This document shows, piece after piece, positions 34,767 through 42,682 of a stretch of 64,000 bases of DNA. The notes under the pieces were generated by a model, which saw nothing but the letters and a program-made list of their open reading frames with translations, ran no database searches and was not told the DNA's origin. Source of the stretch: Candidatus Flexifilum breve. Lineage in GTDB: Bacteria > Chloroflexota > Anaerolineae > Aggregatilineales > Phototrophicaceae. How positions within the stretch are numbered: the first letter of the stretch is position 1; each line of letters starts with the position of its first letter. The position numbers were made by a program, and so were the translations under genes. The stretch spans positions 1,426,001 to 1,490,000 of the forward strand of contig JADKGC010000001.1 in NCBI GenBank assembly GCA_016717205.1. Direction: 5' to 3'.

Positions 34767-35960
34767 TCACTCGTAGCCGCACAGGTACGGATCGGGGACG
34801 ACGGGTTCGGTCTCGAACACGGTGTCGATCAGACCGTCTTCGCGGATGATGCCGATGCGCACGGGCTTGACGGTGTGCTGCGTCAGGCCGTCGAGTTCGA
34901 CGAAGCCTTCTGGCGCTTCCGTGCCGATGCCGCCCGCGTTGATGGCGGCGCGCACCGCGTCGACATCCGTGCTGCCCGCGGCTTCGACCGCCGCTGCCCA
35001 CAGGTACACGCCGAAGTACCCGGCTTCCATCGGGTCACTGGTGACGCGATTTTCGCCGTAGCGCGCCTGGAAGGCGGCCACAAACGCCGCGTTGACTTCG
35101 CTGTCGACCGTCTGGTAGTAGTTCCATGACACGTAGTGACCGAGGACGTTCTCCACGCCGATGCCTGTGACTTCTTCTTCCGCGATGCTCACCGACATAG
35201 TAGGCAGCGTTTCGGCGGTGTAGCCCGCGTCCGCATACTGGTTGAAGAAGGCCACATTGCTGTCACCGTTGAGCGTGTTGAAGATGACATCCGGCGCGGC
35301 TTCCTGAATGCGCAGCAGGATGGAGCTGAATTCCGTGCCGCCGAGCGGGACGTATTCTTCGCCGACGACTTCCGCGCCCGCCGCCGCCAACTGCGCGCGG
35401 ATAATGGTGTTCGAGGTGCGCGGGAACACGTAGTCGGAACCGAGCAGGAAGAAGCGCGTCTTGCCCTGGCTCAGCAGCCATTCCACCGCCGGGACGATCT
35501 GCTGGTTGGTCGTCGCGCCCGTGTAGACGATATTCGGCGACATTTCCAAACCTTCATACTGCACCGGGTAGAAGAGCAGGCCATTGTTGGCTTCCACCAC
35601 CGGGAGCACGGCCTTGCGGCTGGCGCTCGTCCAGCAGCCGAAAATCACCGCCACCTGATCTTCGAGCAGCAGCTTGCCCGCTTTTTCGGCGAAGGTCGGC
35701 CAATCGCTCGCGCCATCTTCGACAATCGGTTCGATCATCCGCCCGAGCACGCCACCCGCCGCGTTGATCTCTTCAATCGCCATCAGCGTCGAATCGCGCA
35801 CGGTCGTTTCGCTGATCGACATTGTGCCGCTCAACGAGTGCAGAATGCCCACTTTGATCGTATCTTGCGCGCTGATTGGCGCGATGCCAAAGGCGAGAAT
35901 TGCCAAGACAAATACCCAGATGAGCGGCTTTGCGCTCAACAAGCCGTTTTTGGTGCGCAT
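34767..35960 (-). CDS. urtA: Urea-binding protein UrtA (ABC transporter)
   Basis: This is the extracellular urea-binding receptor. Residues 1-32 (ending APISAQ) are a signal peptide without a lipobox. The mature protein has the UrtA core: IKVGILHSLSGTMSISETTVRDSTLMAIEEINAAGGVLG, FGCWTSASRKAVLPVVE, GLLFYPVQYEGLEMSPNIVYTGATTNQQIVPAVEW and GSDYVFPRT. These are the residues that shape the urea pocket. An upstream ATG would add 24 residues, but AAGGACAAGATCAT precedes the ATG at 35960. The frame ends with TGA at 34767-34769. The 23 codons after it (to a TAA at 34695) also look coding. Confidence 0.96.
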   Translation of the reverse strand: MRTKNGLLSAKPLIWVFVLAILAFGIAPISAQDTIKVGILHSLSGTMSISETTVRDSTLMAIEEINAAGGVLGRMIEPIVEDGASDWPTFAEKAGKLLLEDQVAVIFGCWTSASRKAVLPVVEANNGLLFYPVQYEGLEMSPNIVYTGATTNQQIVPAVEWLLSQGKTRFFLLGSDYVFPRTSNTIIRAQLAAAGAEVVGEEYVPLGGTEFSSILLRIQEAAPDVIFNTLNGDSNVAFFNQYADAGYTAETLPTMSVSIAEEEVTGIGVENVLGHYVSWNYYQTVDSEVNAAFVAAFQARYGENRVTSDPMEAGYFGVYLWAAAVEAAGSTDVDAVRAAINAGGIGTEAPEGFVELDGLTQHTVKPVRIGIIREDGLIDTVFETEPVVPDPYLCGYE

Positions 35961-36089
35961 ATGATCTTGTCCTTGGTGGATGCAGTTGCAGGTCTCGACG
36001 CTTATGCTACCGTTGAGCGATCCCGCGAACATATAGATGGATGTGACAACGTTTGCAGGCTGGCGTTTGGTGAAATGTACGAAGGAGTT

Positions 36090-36195
36090 GCTTAGGCACT
36101 TTGCAAAAAGTCAGATGTGATCCACGTGCCCACTTACGCGAGACCACGCGCGATTAAATATAACAAGTTGCACAAACGACTCATAGCTTAGGCAC
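36090..36195. promoter_or_regulatory. Direct repeats in the urtA upstream region
   Basis: GCTTAGGCAC occurs at 36090-36099 and again at 36186-36195, 130 and 226 nt upstream of urtA. Between the copies is an AT-rich stretch (AAATATAACAAGTTGC) that could hold the promoter. The repeats may be sites for a nitrogen regulator, but they match no operator I can name. Confidence 0.35.
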
Positions 36196-36243
36196 ACTGC
36201 ACACATCAGTGCTCTAGAGTGGTGGATCTGATCGTAACTTGCC

Positions 36244-36277
36244 GGGGCTGGCAGACGGATCAACCGCTGCCAGCCCC
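36244..36277. terminator. Strong hairpin after the GNAT gene
   Basis: An 11-bp perfect stem, GGGGCTGGCAG/CTGCCAGCCCC, with a 12-nt loop, 7 nt from the minus-strand GNAT stop. There is no U-run on either strand, so its terminator efficiency is uncertain. Confidence 0.55.
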
Positions 36278-36283
36278 AGTCTA

Positions 36284-36829
36284 CTACTCAGTTGGGGGGT
36301 GCCATTCCTCGCGGAGAATGCCGTAATGCAGCAGATCAAACGTGCGTCCGTTCCGCCAGATCGCGCGCCGTTCTATCCCTTCGCGCTGAAAGCCAACGCG
36401 CTCATAGGCGTGGATGGCGCGGGTGTTGTAATCCAAGACAGTCAGGCTCACCCGCCGCAGCCCCAGTTCGACAAAGGCATACTGCAAAATGAGATGGAGG
36501 GCTTCCTGCCCGTAACCTTGCCCGCGGTACTCGCGGTCGCCAATCCCGATGGCGAGCTGCGCTGTCTGGTTGCGCCACTTGAGGTTGAACAGTACGACAA
36601 AGCCGATCAGGTGATCGCCATCGAGCGTGCGCAGATGAAAATAGTAGTCGTCGGAGCGGGTCGCATCGCCAAACGAGCTGAAAGTCGCCGCCGACTGCGG
36701 GCGCACCGGGTCGTCGTCGAGCAGACGCATATACTCGTCATCCTGCGTCCACGCGGCAAACGTGGCTTGATCTTCGGGTTGGGGAGCGGCCAAACGCAGG
36801 CGTTGACTGGTGAAAAGCGCCGTAAACAT
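36284..36829 (-). CDS. RimJ/RimL-type GNAT acetyltransferase
   Basis: The 181-residue protein has the GNAT_3 layout. MFTALFTSQRLRLAAPQPED is the N-terminus, and LIGFVVLFNLKWRNQTAQLAIGIGDREYRGQGYGQEALHLIL contains the acetyl-CoA pyrophosphate-binding loop (R-G-Q-G-Y-G, near residue 120). LRRVSLTVLDYNTRAIHAYERVGF follows. It resembles enzymes that acetylate ribosomal protein N-termini or small amines; the true substrate is unknown. An upstream ATG adds 23 residues, but AAAGGAACACACC directly precedes the ATG at 36829. Confidence 0.9.
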   Translation of the reverse strand: MFTALFTSQRLRLAAPQPEDQATFAAWTQDDEYMRLLDDDPVRPQSAATFSSFGDATRSDDYYFHLRTLDGDHLIGFVVLFNLKWRNQTAQLAIGIGDREYRGQGYGQEALHLILQYAFVELGLRRVSLTVLDYNTRAIHAYERVGFQREGIERRAIWRNGRTFDLLHYGILREEWHPPTE

Positions 36830-37112
36830 GGTGTGTTCCTTTCCTGTAATTGCGTAAACCAAACAATCTGCATCAGCGTGGCGCTCATGCAGGGGCATCA
36901 GGCAGTGACATTGCCTGAGGTTGTTCTAGTTCACCAACACAGAGAACACAGGCACCCTTCGTCAATTCGTTCGGACACAGTCAGTATAGGGCAGGCGCGG
37001 CGTGCTGTCCAGTGAGTGGCACGCGCGGCGGCGCGGGTCTCCGAATCGACGGCTCAACCTGTCGGTGCGACGACTCACGGGGCGAAATTTGTGCAAAACC
37101 ACTAGAGATGAC

Positions 37113-37141
37113 TTGACAGGAACGAACTGCTGGATTACTTT
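37113..37141 (+). promoter_or_regulatory. Candidate promoter of the LacI-type regulator gene
   Basis: A consensus -35 TTGACA (37113-37118) is followed after 17 nt by TACTTT (37136-37141), a weak -10. The palindromic operator begins 7 nt downstream, about where transcription would start. Confidence 0.55.
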
Positions 37142-37147
37142 GATTGT

Positions 37148-37165
37148 AATGATATCGGTCTCATT
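37148..37165. promoter_or_regulatory. LacI-type operator 1
   Basis: AATGATATCGGTCTCATT is a near-palindrome (AATGA...TCATT) around a central CG, as expected for LacI/PurR-family regulators. It sits between the putative -10 and the repressor's own ATG, 9 nt upstream of the latter. A second copy, one base different, is at 38220-38237. Confidence 0.75.
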
Positions 37166-37174
37166 AGGCTGACG

Positions 37175-38182
37175 ATGAAGAAACGCCCCACCCTACGCGA
37201 AGTCGCCCAGCTCGCCGGAGTTTCCAAGGCGACGGCTGCGCGCGTGGTCAGTGGCAGCAGTGATCCGATTCGCGAAGAGACCCGCCAGCGCGTCTACGAG
37301 GCCGTCGAGCGGTTGGGCTATGAGCGGCACGCGATTGCCGGCAGTCTGCGGTCGGCGCGCACCTACATGATCGCGCTGTCGATACCGGATATCACCAACC
37401 CCTTCTGGCCAGAAGTGGCGCGGGGGATTCAGGACAAGCTGGAAGAAGCGGGTTACACGGTCGTGCTGTTGAACAACGACTGGAATGTCGAACGCGAACA
37501 AACGCACCTGCGGCGCATGGGTCAGAAGCAGTTCGACGGCTTGATCATCAACCCGACGGGAACGCTGAACTCCGACCTGATCAAGCTGCGCCTGCCGGTC
37601 GTAGCGCTGGCCGCGGGCGATTCGTTCCCCGACTTCGACACCGTGAGCAGCGATTCGGCGGCGGCGGGACGCCGAGCGCTGGAACACCTGCTGGAACTCG
37701 GCCACCGCCGCATCGGCATCATCGCCGGGCAGCTGCGCCGCCGCAAGTCGCACACGCACCTCAACACCTACACGCGGCTCATGGAAGCGCACGGCCTGAC
37801 CGTCGACCCGCAGTTGATGATCGAGACGGATTTCTCGCAGGAGAGCGGGTATCAGGCGCTGAAACAAATTCTCGCCCAGCCGCAGCCGCCGACCGCCGTC
37901 TTTGCCGTCAACGACATTCTGGCCCTCGGGGCGCTGCAAGCCGCGCAGGCCGCGCAGCTCGCCGTGCCGGAGCAGCTCTCGATTATCGGCATGGACGACA
38001 TCTTCGCCGCCGCGACCGCCTTTCCACCGCTGACGACCATCGCCAAGCCCAAATATGACATCGGCTTGGTCGCAGCGCAGTATTTATTAGAACGCATGAA
38101 CGGCACGCCGATCTCAGCGCCGCGCCACACCCTGCTGCCCTGTACGCTGGTGCTGCGCAGCTCCACCGCACCACCCAATTAA
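37175..38182 (+). CDS. LacI-family transcriptional regulator
   Basis: The 335-residue repressor has the helix-turn-helix TLREVAQLAGVSKATAARVVSG (residues 5-26), the hinge RHAIAGSLRSART (minor-groove Leu-Arg), and a periplasmic-binding-type sensor domain (IALSIPDITNPFWPEVARGIQDKLEEAGY; LIINPTG; GHRRIGIIAG; FAVNDILALGALQAAQ; LSIIGMDD). Such domains usually bind a sugar or nucleoside. The gene is immediately upstream of the ARH/ABC-transporter operon, and both the repressor and its neighbour carry a matching operator. The regulator therefore most likely controls itself and that operon. Confidence 0.93.
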   Translation: MKKRPTLREVAQLAGVSKATAARVVSGSSDPIREETRQRVYEAVERLGYERHAIAGSLRSARTYMIALSIPDITNPFWPEVARGIQDKLEEAGYTVVLLNNDWNVEREQTHLRRMGQKQFDGLIINPTGTLNSDLIKLRLPVVALAAGDSFPDFDTVSSDSAAAGRRALEHLLELGHRRIGIIAGQLRRRKSHTHLNTYTRLMEAHGLTVDPQLMIETDFSQESGYQALKQILAQPQPPTAVFAVNDILALGALQAAQAAQLAVPEQLSIIGMDDIFAAATAFPPLTTIAKPKYDIGLVAAQYLLERMNGTPISAPRHTLLPCTLVLRSSTAPPN

Positions 38183-38210
38183 ACGCAGTTGTTCGGGAAG
38201 GTATTCTTGC

Positions 38211-39374
38211 ATGCAACAAAATGAAATCGGTCTCATTTCTGACTTGGAGGATAAGTTTGCGGGCTGTCTCGTCGGCGGGGCGATTGGCGATGGTCTAGGC
38301 ACGTCGACCGAATGGCGCACGCCCGCCGCCATCCGTGAACGCTTCGGCGGGCGCGTCGAAGATTTTGCGCCGCCATTCGCGCCCAAGCCCGACGGGCGGC
38401 ACAAGGGCGACGGACGTGTCTCCGACGATTCGCTTATGGTGCAGGCGCTCTGCCGCGCCTATCTGGCGAAAGGCGGCCACCTCGACGCGCACGACATGGC
38501 GACCTATCTGGTGCCGGAAATCTTCGATAAGCCGATCTGGGTGCCCGAATATCAGCGCGACATGCTCCTCATCGAGCGGCTGTTCTACCCGGAAAAGTAC
38601 CTGCTGCTGCGCCTACGGCTCGCGGGGGCGAACCCGCGCGAAGGCGGCATCGGCAACATGGTCAACTGCGGGGCGGCGATGTATGCCGCGCCGGTCGGCC
38701 TGATGAACGCGGGCGATCCTGACCTCGCCTATCAGCGGGCGCTCAACATCTTCAGCGCGCACCAGTACTCGTACGGGCTGGAAGCGGCGGCGATCATGGC
38801 GGCGTGCATCGCCGAAGCCGTGCGCCCGTCCGCCTCGGTGGACAGCATCGTCGCGGCGGCGCTGCGGCTCGCCAAAGACGGCACCCGGAGCGCGCTTGAG
38901 GCGGTGATCGCCGCCGCCCGCACCCTCGACACCACTGACGACCTGATCATTCAGCACACGCTGCGTTCCGCGATGGAACCCTTCGACACCGTGCGCGGCG
39001 GCGTCGACGAGATCGACCGCGTGGGCGGGTACCCGAGCCAATACCACGCGATTGAAGAAGTGCCGATCGCGCTGGCCTTCCTCGTGGTGGCGCGGGGCGA
39101 TTTCCGCACAGCGGTCTTGGGCGCGGTCAACTATGGGCGGGACTCAGACAGCATTGCCGGGATGGTCGGCGCGATCATCGGCGCGCTGCGCGGCAAACGG
39201 GCACTGCCCGACTACTGGGCGCGCGAGATCGCGGTGCGCAACCGCATTGACTTCGACGCCAACGCCCATGCCCTCTACGAATTGTTCATCCGCGAATACG
39301 CCGCGGAATATCAGCGCGCGCAGCAGCGGCAGGCCGAACTCGCCGCGCAGATGGGACGAGTGCCGCATGGTTAG
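38211..39374 (+). CDS. ADP-ribosylglycohydrolase (ARH/DraG)-family enzyme
   Basis: The 387-residue protein belongs to the ADP-ribosylglycohydrolase family, all-helical enzymes with a dinuclear Mg centre that cleave N- or O-glycosidic bonds of ribosyl compounds. Motifs are AGCLVGGAIGDGLG near residue 17, GRVSDDSLMVQAL near 68 and GRDSDSIAGMVGAIIGALRG near 310. The usual (T/S)DDT and D-x-DT signatures are kept with Ser in place of Thr (SDDS, DSDS). GGAAGG lies 9 nt before the ATG. The second operator copy overlaps codons 4-9. The next gene, a permease, overlaps the 3' end by 8 nt. Confidence 0.9.
   Translation: MQQNEIGLISDLEDKFAGCLVGGAIGDGLGTSTEWRTPAAIRERFGGRVEDFAPPFAPKPDGRHKGDGRVSDDSLMVQALCRAYLAKGGHLDAHDMATYLVPEIFDKPIWVPEYQRDMLLIERLFYPEKYLLLRLRLAGANPREGGIGNMVNCGAAMYAAPVGLMNAGDPDLAYQRALNIFSAHQYSYGLEAAAIMAACIAEAVRPSASVDSIVAAALRLAKDGTRSALEAVIAAARTLDTTDDLIIQHTLRSAMEPFDTVRGGVDEIDRVGGYPSQYHAIEEVPIALAFLVVARGDFRTAVLGAVNYGRDSDSIAGMVGAIIGALRGKRALPDYWAREIAVRNRIDFDANAHALYELFIREYAAEYQRAQQRQAELAAQMGRVPHG
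38220..38237. promoter_or_regulatory. LacI-type operator 2, inside the first codons of the ARH gene
   Basis: AATGAAATCGGTCTCATT differs by one base from operator 1 at 37148-37165 and keeps the AATGA...TCATT half-sites and central CG. It starts 9 nt after the ATG (codons N-E-I-G-L-I), so a bound repressor would block transcription or act as a roadblock from the operon leader. Confidence 0.7.
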
Positions 39375-40311
39375 CCGGATTCCGCTGTTCGCCGCGTGGG
39401 CGAGCCTGGGCCGCGAACGCCGCAAAGAGGCGATCTCCGGCTATCTGTTCATCTCGCCGTGGCTGATCGGCTTCATCATCTTCTTCGTCGGGCCGATCAT
39501 CGCCTCGTTCATCCTCAGCTTCACGCAGTGGAACATTGTCGGCGCGCCGACGTGGGTCGGGCTGGACAACTACGTCGACATCTTCACCAGCGATGCGCGC
39601 TTTCTGAAAGCGGTGCAGGTCACGCTGACGTATGCGCTGTTTTACCTGCCGCTGGAAGTGATCTGCGGGATCGGGCTGGCGCTGCTCATGAATCAGAAGC
39701 TGCGCGGCATCGGCGTGTTTCGCACGCTCTACTACATGCCCTACGTCGTACCCTCGGTGGCGGCGTCGCTCGTGTGGGTGTGGATGCTCAACGGGCGCTA
39801 CGGCGTGATCAATACGGTGCTCAACTGGTTCGGCGCGCAAGGCCCCAACTGGCTGGAAAACCCGGCCACCATCCTGCCGAGTCTGATCATGATCGCGCTG
39901 TGGGGCGTGGGCGGCACCTCGATCATCTATCTGGCGGGCTTACAAAACATTCCCGAAGTCATGTATGAGGCCGCAACCGTCGACGGCGCGAACCGCTGGC
40001 AGAGCTTCTTCCGCATCACCCTGCCGCTGCTCTCGCCGACGATTTTCTTTCAGCTCGTGCTCGGCTTGATCGGCGTGTTCCAGACCTTCACGCCCGCGTT
40101 CATCGCGGCGGGCGCGAACGGTGGCCCGCTGCAATCCGGCTTGTTCTACATGCTCTACGTCTACAACCGGGGTTTCGTCACGCTGCGCATGGGTTACGCC
40201 TCGGCGCTGGCGTGGATTCTGACGATCTTCATCCTCGTGGTGACCGTAGCGGTTCTGCGCAGTTCCCGCTACTGGGTGCACTACGAAACCGACCGCAGTA
40301 CGAACAGGTGA
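39367..40311 (+). CDS. Sugar-type ABC transporter permease (MalF-like)
   Basis: The 314-residue inner-membrane permease has six hydrophobic segments. Landmarks are SGYLFISPWLIGFIIFFVGPI near residue 27, GLALLMNQKLRGIGVFRTLYYMPYVVPSVAASLVWVWML, and the EAA loop EVMYEAATVDGANRWQSFFRITLPLLSP near residue 200. The ATG at 39367 overlaps the end of the ARH gene by 8 nt. It follows that the two are translated together. With the next gene it forms the heterodimeric channel of a carbohydrate uptake-1 transporter. Confidence 0.94.
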   Translation: MVSRIPLFAAWASLGRERRKEAISGYLFISPWLIGFIIFFVGPIIASFILSFTQWNIVGAPTWVGLDNYVDIFTSDARFLKAVQVTLTYALFYLPLEVICGIGLALLMNQKLRGIGVFRTLYYMPYVVPSVAASLVWVWMLNGRYGVINTVLNWFGAQGPNWLENPATILPSLIMIALWGVGGTSIIYLAGLQNIPEVMYEAATVDGANRWQSFFRITLPLLSPTIFFQLVLGLIGVFQTFTPAFIAAGANGGPLQSGLFYMLYVYNRGFVTLRMGYASALAWILTIFILVVTVAVLRSSRYWVHYETDRSTNR

Positions 40312-40312
40312 C

Positions 40313-41209
40313 ATGACTATGGCTGCAACTCAATCGTACGACCGCGGGCGCGCGCCCGCCCAGCCCATGCGCCTGACGCCGAAGCAGGTCGAGACCATCG
40401 AAAAAGTGCTCGGCTACGCCACGCTGATCGCCGTCGCCTGCCTGCTGGTGCTGCCGCTCTACTGGATGCTGGCGACCGCGCTCAAAACGCCGGAGCAAAC
40501 CTTCGCGCTGCCGCCGGAATGGGTGCCCAACCCGATGGCGTGGGACAACTTCGTCCGCGTGTTCGAGGAAGTGCCGTTCGGGCGCTTCATCCTCAACACG
40601 GTGATCCTCGTCGCGCTCAACATCGTCGGCGAACTCTTCGCCGTGACGCTGGTCGCTTATGGCTTCGCGCGGCTGCGCTTTCCCGGGCGCAGCATCCTGT
40701 TCCTGCTCATGCTCTCCACACTCATGATCCCCTATCACGTGACGCTCGTGCCGCGCTTCATCCTGTTCTCGCGGCTCGGCTGGGTCAACACCTACCTGCC
40801 GCTGTTCGTTCCGGCGTTCACAGGCAGTTCGTTCCTGATCTTCATGGTGCGGCAGTACATGATGAGCATCCCGTTCGACCTCGACGAAGCCGCCTACATC
40901 GACGGGGCGAGCCGCCTGCAGGTCTTCTGGCACGTGATTCTGCCGCTCTCGCGTCCGGCGCTCGTGCTGGTAGTGGTCTTCACGTTCGTCGGCGTGTGGA
41001 ACGACTTCCTCCAGCCGCTGATCTACCTGAACGACCCGAATCTCTTCACCATCTCGCTGGGGCTGAGCTTTTTCCAGGATGTGCGCGACACCAACTGGAA
41101 CTTGCTCATGGCGGGCTCACTCATGGCCTCGATCCCGCCGCTGCTCCTGTTCTTTTTCGCGCAACGCCAGTTGATTGGAGGCATCGCTATTGAAGGGTTG
41201 AAAGGCTAA
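40313..41209 (+). CDS. Sugar-type ABC transporter permease (MalG-like)
   Basis: The 298-residue permease has six hydrophobic segments. VLPLYWMLATALKTPEQTF near residue 45, FGRFILNTVILVALNIVGELFAVTLVAYGFARL near 92 and the EAA loop DLDEAAYIDGASRLQVFWHVILPLSRPAL near 185 are typical. It starts 1 nt past the stop of the MalF-like gene. No ATP-binding subunit is encoded in the operon. A shared MsmX/MalK-type ATPase elsewhere would have to power it. Confidence 0.94.
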   Translation: MTMAATQSYDRGRAPAQPMRLTPKQVETIEKVLGYATLIAVACLLVLPLYWMLATALKTPEQTFALPPEWVPNPMAWDNFVRVFEEVPFGRFILNTVILVALNIVGELFAVTLVAYGFARLRFPGRSILFLLMLSTLMIPYHVTLVPRFILFSRLGWVNTYLPLFVPAFTGSSFLIFMVRQYMMSIPFDLDEAAYIDGASRLQVFWHVILPLSRPALVLVVVFTFVGVWNDFLQPLIYLNDPNLFTISLGLSFFQDVRDTNWNLLMAGSLMASIPPLLLFFFAQRQLIGGIAIEGLKG

Positions 41210-41255
41210 TGGGTAATTTTTCGTCACTCAAGAAAGGCATTCTGGAGGAAACAAG

Positions 41256-42551
41256 ATGAAGAAGACTTTTGTGCTCGTATTGCTATTGGTGCTCCTCATT
41301 CCGGCTCTGGGCATTACTGCGCAGGACCAGCCCGTTACCATCATCAACTGGTGGGCAACGGAACGTGGCCGTGATACCGCCGCCACACGCGAACTGCATT
41401 TCCAGATGGCGCGCGCCTTTGAAGCGGCGAACCCCGGCACACAGGTCGCCATTTCACTGTATCCGAGCCGTGGCTTTGCCACGCGCGTGCTGACCGCGAT
41501 TGCAGCGGGCGAAGGCCCGGACGTGTGGTATCACTACTACGCGCCGGATATCGCCGCGCAGGGTTTCCTCGAAGACCTGACCCCCTACCTCGAAGCATCG
41601 GATGTGGACGCGGGCTGGTTTGAGAGCGCCGCTCGCCGCGGTGTGTATCAGGGTCGCACGTACGGCGCGCCGCGGGATGCCGTCGCCGGGTTCATCGCCT
41701 ACAACAAGGACATCTTTGACGCGGCTGGCATGGCGTACCCCGAAGCGGGCTGGACGGTCGAGGACTTCCGGCAGACCGCCATCGCGCTGACCGATGTCGA
41801 CAACGGCATCTATGGCGTGGGTGGCATTGAAGGCGGCGAAGGCTGCCTGATGTGGTCGCCGTTCTCGTTCAATCTCGGCGCGGAACTCACCAGCGAAGAT
41901 GGCCGCACGGTCACGGGTTACATGGACACGCCGGAAGCCATCGCGGCAATGGGCTGGTGCTTGGGTTTGGTGACCGAAGATCAGGTGGCGACTCCCGCCT
42001 CAATGGGCGAGCAGTTCGGCGAGCAGACGTTCATGTCGGGCGACGTGGCGCTGCAGACGGTCTCCGACTGGGAAATCCCCGCGCTGCTGGAATCGGGCAT
42101 CAATTTTGGCGTGGTCGCGCCGCCGAGCTTCACCGCCGACAGCGCGGTCGTCCCGTGGGCGGACTCCTACATGTACTATATGTGGAGCGGCAGCGACAAC
42201 AAAGACGCTGCGTGGAAGCTGATCGAATATCTGACCGGCCCCGAAGCCCAGCGTATGGCGGCGGAAGCTGGCGTGTGGACGCCCAATGGCCCAGCGATCT
42301 GGGAAGAACTCGGCTGGAACACCGACCCGATCAAGAGCGTGTCCTATGATCAACTCGTCAACTCGACGCTCACGCCCAACTACCTGCGCAGCCAGTTCTT
42401 CTTTGACTGCGTGTACCCGGCGCTCGGCGACGTACGCACCCGCTGGATTGAAGGCGGCGAACGTGATCTCGAAGCCATGATGACCGAAGCAACCGCGACG
42501 GCGCAAGCCTGCCTCGACGACAGCTATTCGGCGCTGCCTGAAGGCTCGTAA
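41256..42551 (+). CDS. Extracellular solute-binding protein, family 1 (carbohydrate type)
   Basis: The 431-residue protein begins with a signal peptide (MKKTFVLVLLLVLLIPALGI, cleavage near ITAQD) and has the family 1 binding-protein pattern: TIINWWATERGRD, AFEAANPGTQVAISLYPSRG, GEGPDVWYHYYAPDIAAQGFLEDLTPYL, YGAPRDAVAGFIAYNKDIFDAAGM, WKLIEYLTGPEAQRMAAEAG. There is no lipobox Cys, although the cell appears to export many proteins the same way. The abundant Trp and Tyr near the cleft suit sugar stacking. Substrate is unknown. Confidence 0.92.
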   Translation: MKKTFVLVLLLVLLIPALGITAQDQPVTIINWWATERGRDTAATRELHFQMARAFEAANPGTQVAISLYPSRGFATRVLTAIAAGEGPDVWYHYYAPDIAAQGFLEDLTPYLEASDVDAGWFESAARRGVYQGRTYGAPRDAVAGFIAYNKDIFDAAGMAYPEAGWTVEDFRQTAIALTDVDNGIYGVGGIEGGEGCLMWSPFSFNLGAELTSEDGRTVTGYMDTPEAIAAMGWCLGLVTEDQVATPASMGEQFGEQTFMSGDVALQTVSDWEIPALLESGINFGVVAPPSFTADSAVVPWADSYMYYMWSGSDNKDAAWKLIEYLTGPEAQRMAAEAGVWTPNGPAIWEELGWNTDPIKSVSYDQLVNSTLTPNYLRSQFFFDCVYPALGDVRTRWIEGGERDLEAMMTEATATAQACLDDSYSALPEGS

Positions 42552-42682
42552 GTTTCTCAGCCTCACCCCCATCCCCCTCTCCGAGCGGAGAGGGGGTAAT
42601 ATTAAGCCCCTCGCCCTTGGGAGAGGGGTTTGGGGTGAGGCGAAATTTCTAGAAAGTTTCCTTACGTTATGAATGTGACCCT
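42552..42682. repeat. CCTCACCCC/GGGGTGAGG composite between binding protein and second ARH gene
   Basis: CCTCACCCCCATCCCCCTC (42561-) and GGAGAGGGGG, then CCCCTCGCCCTTGGGAGAGG and TTTGGGGTGAGG (to 42640), form two hairpins within a larger inverted repeat. The only gap over 50 nt in the operon is filled by this element. Confidence 0.7.

Noticed and set aside
36800..37100. A transposon end or insertion sequence around the CACAGAGAACACAGG motif.
   Set aside because: Only a short repeat-like fragment is present, without inverted ends or a transposase.
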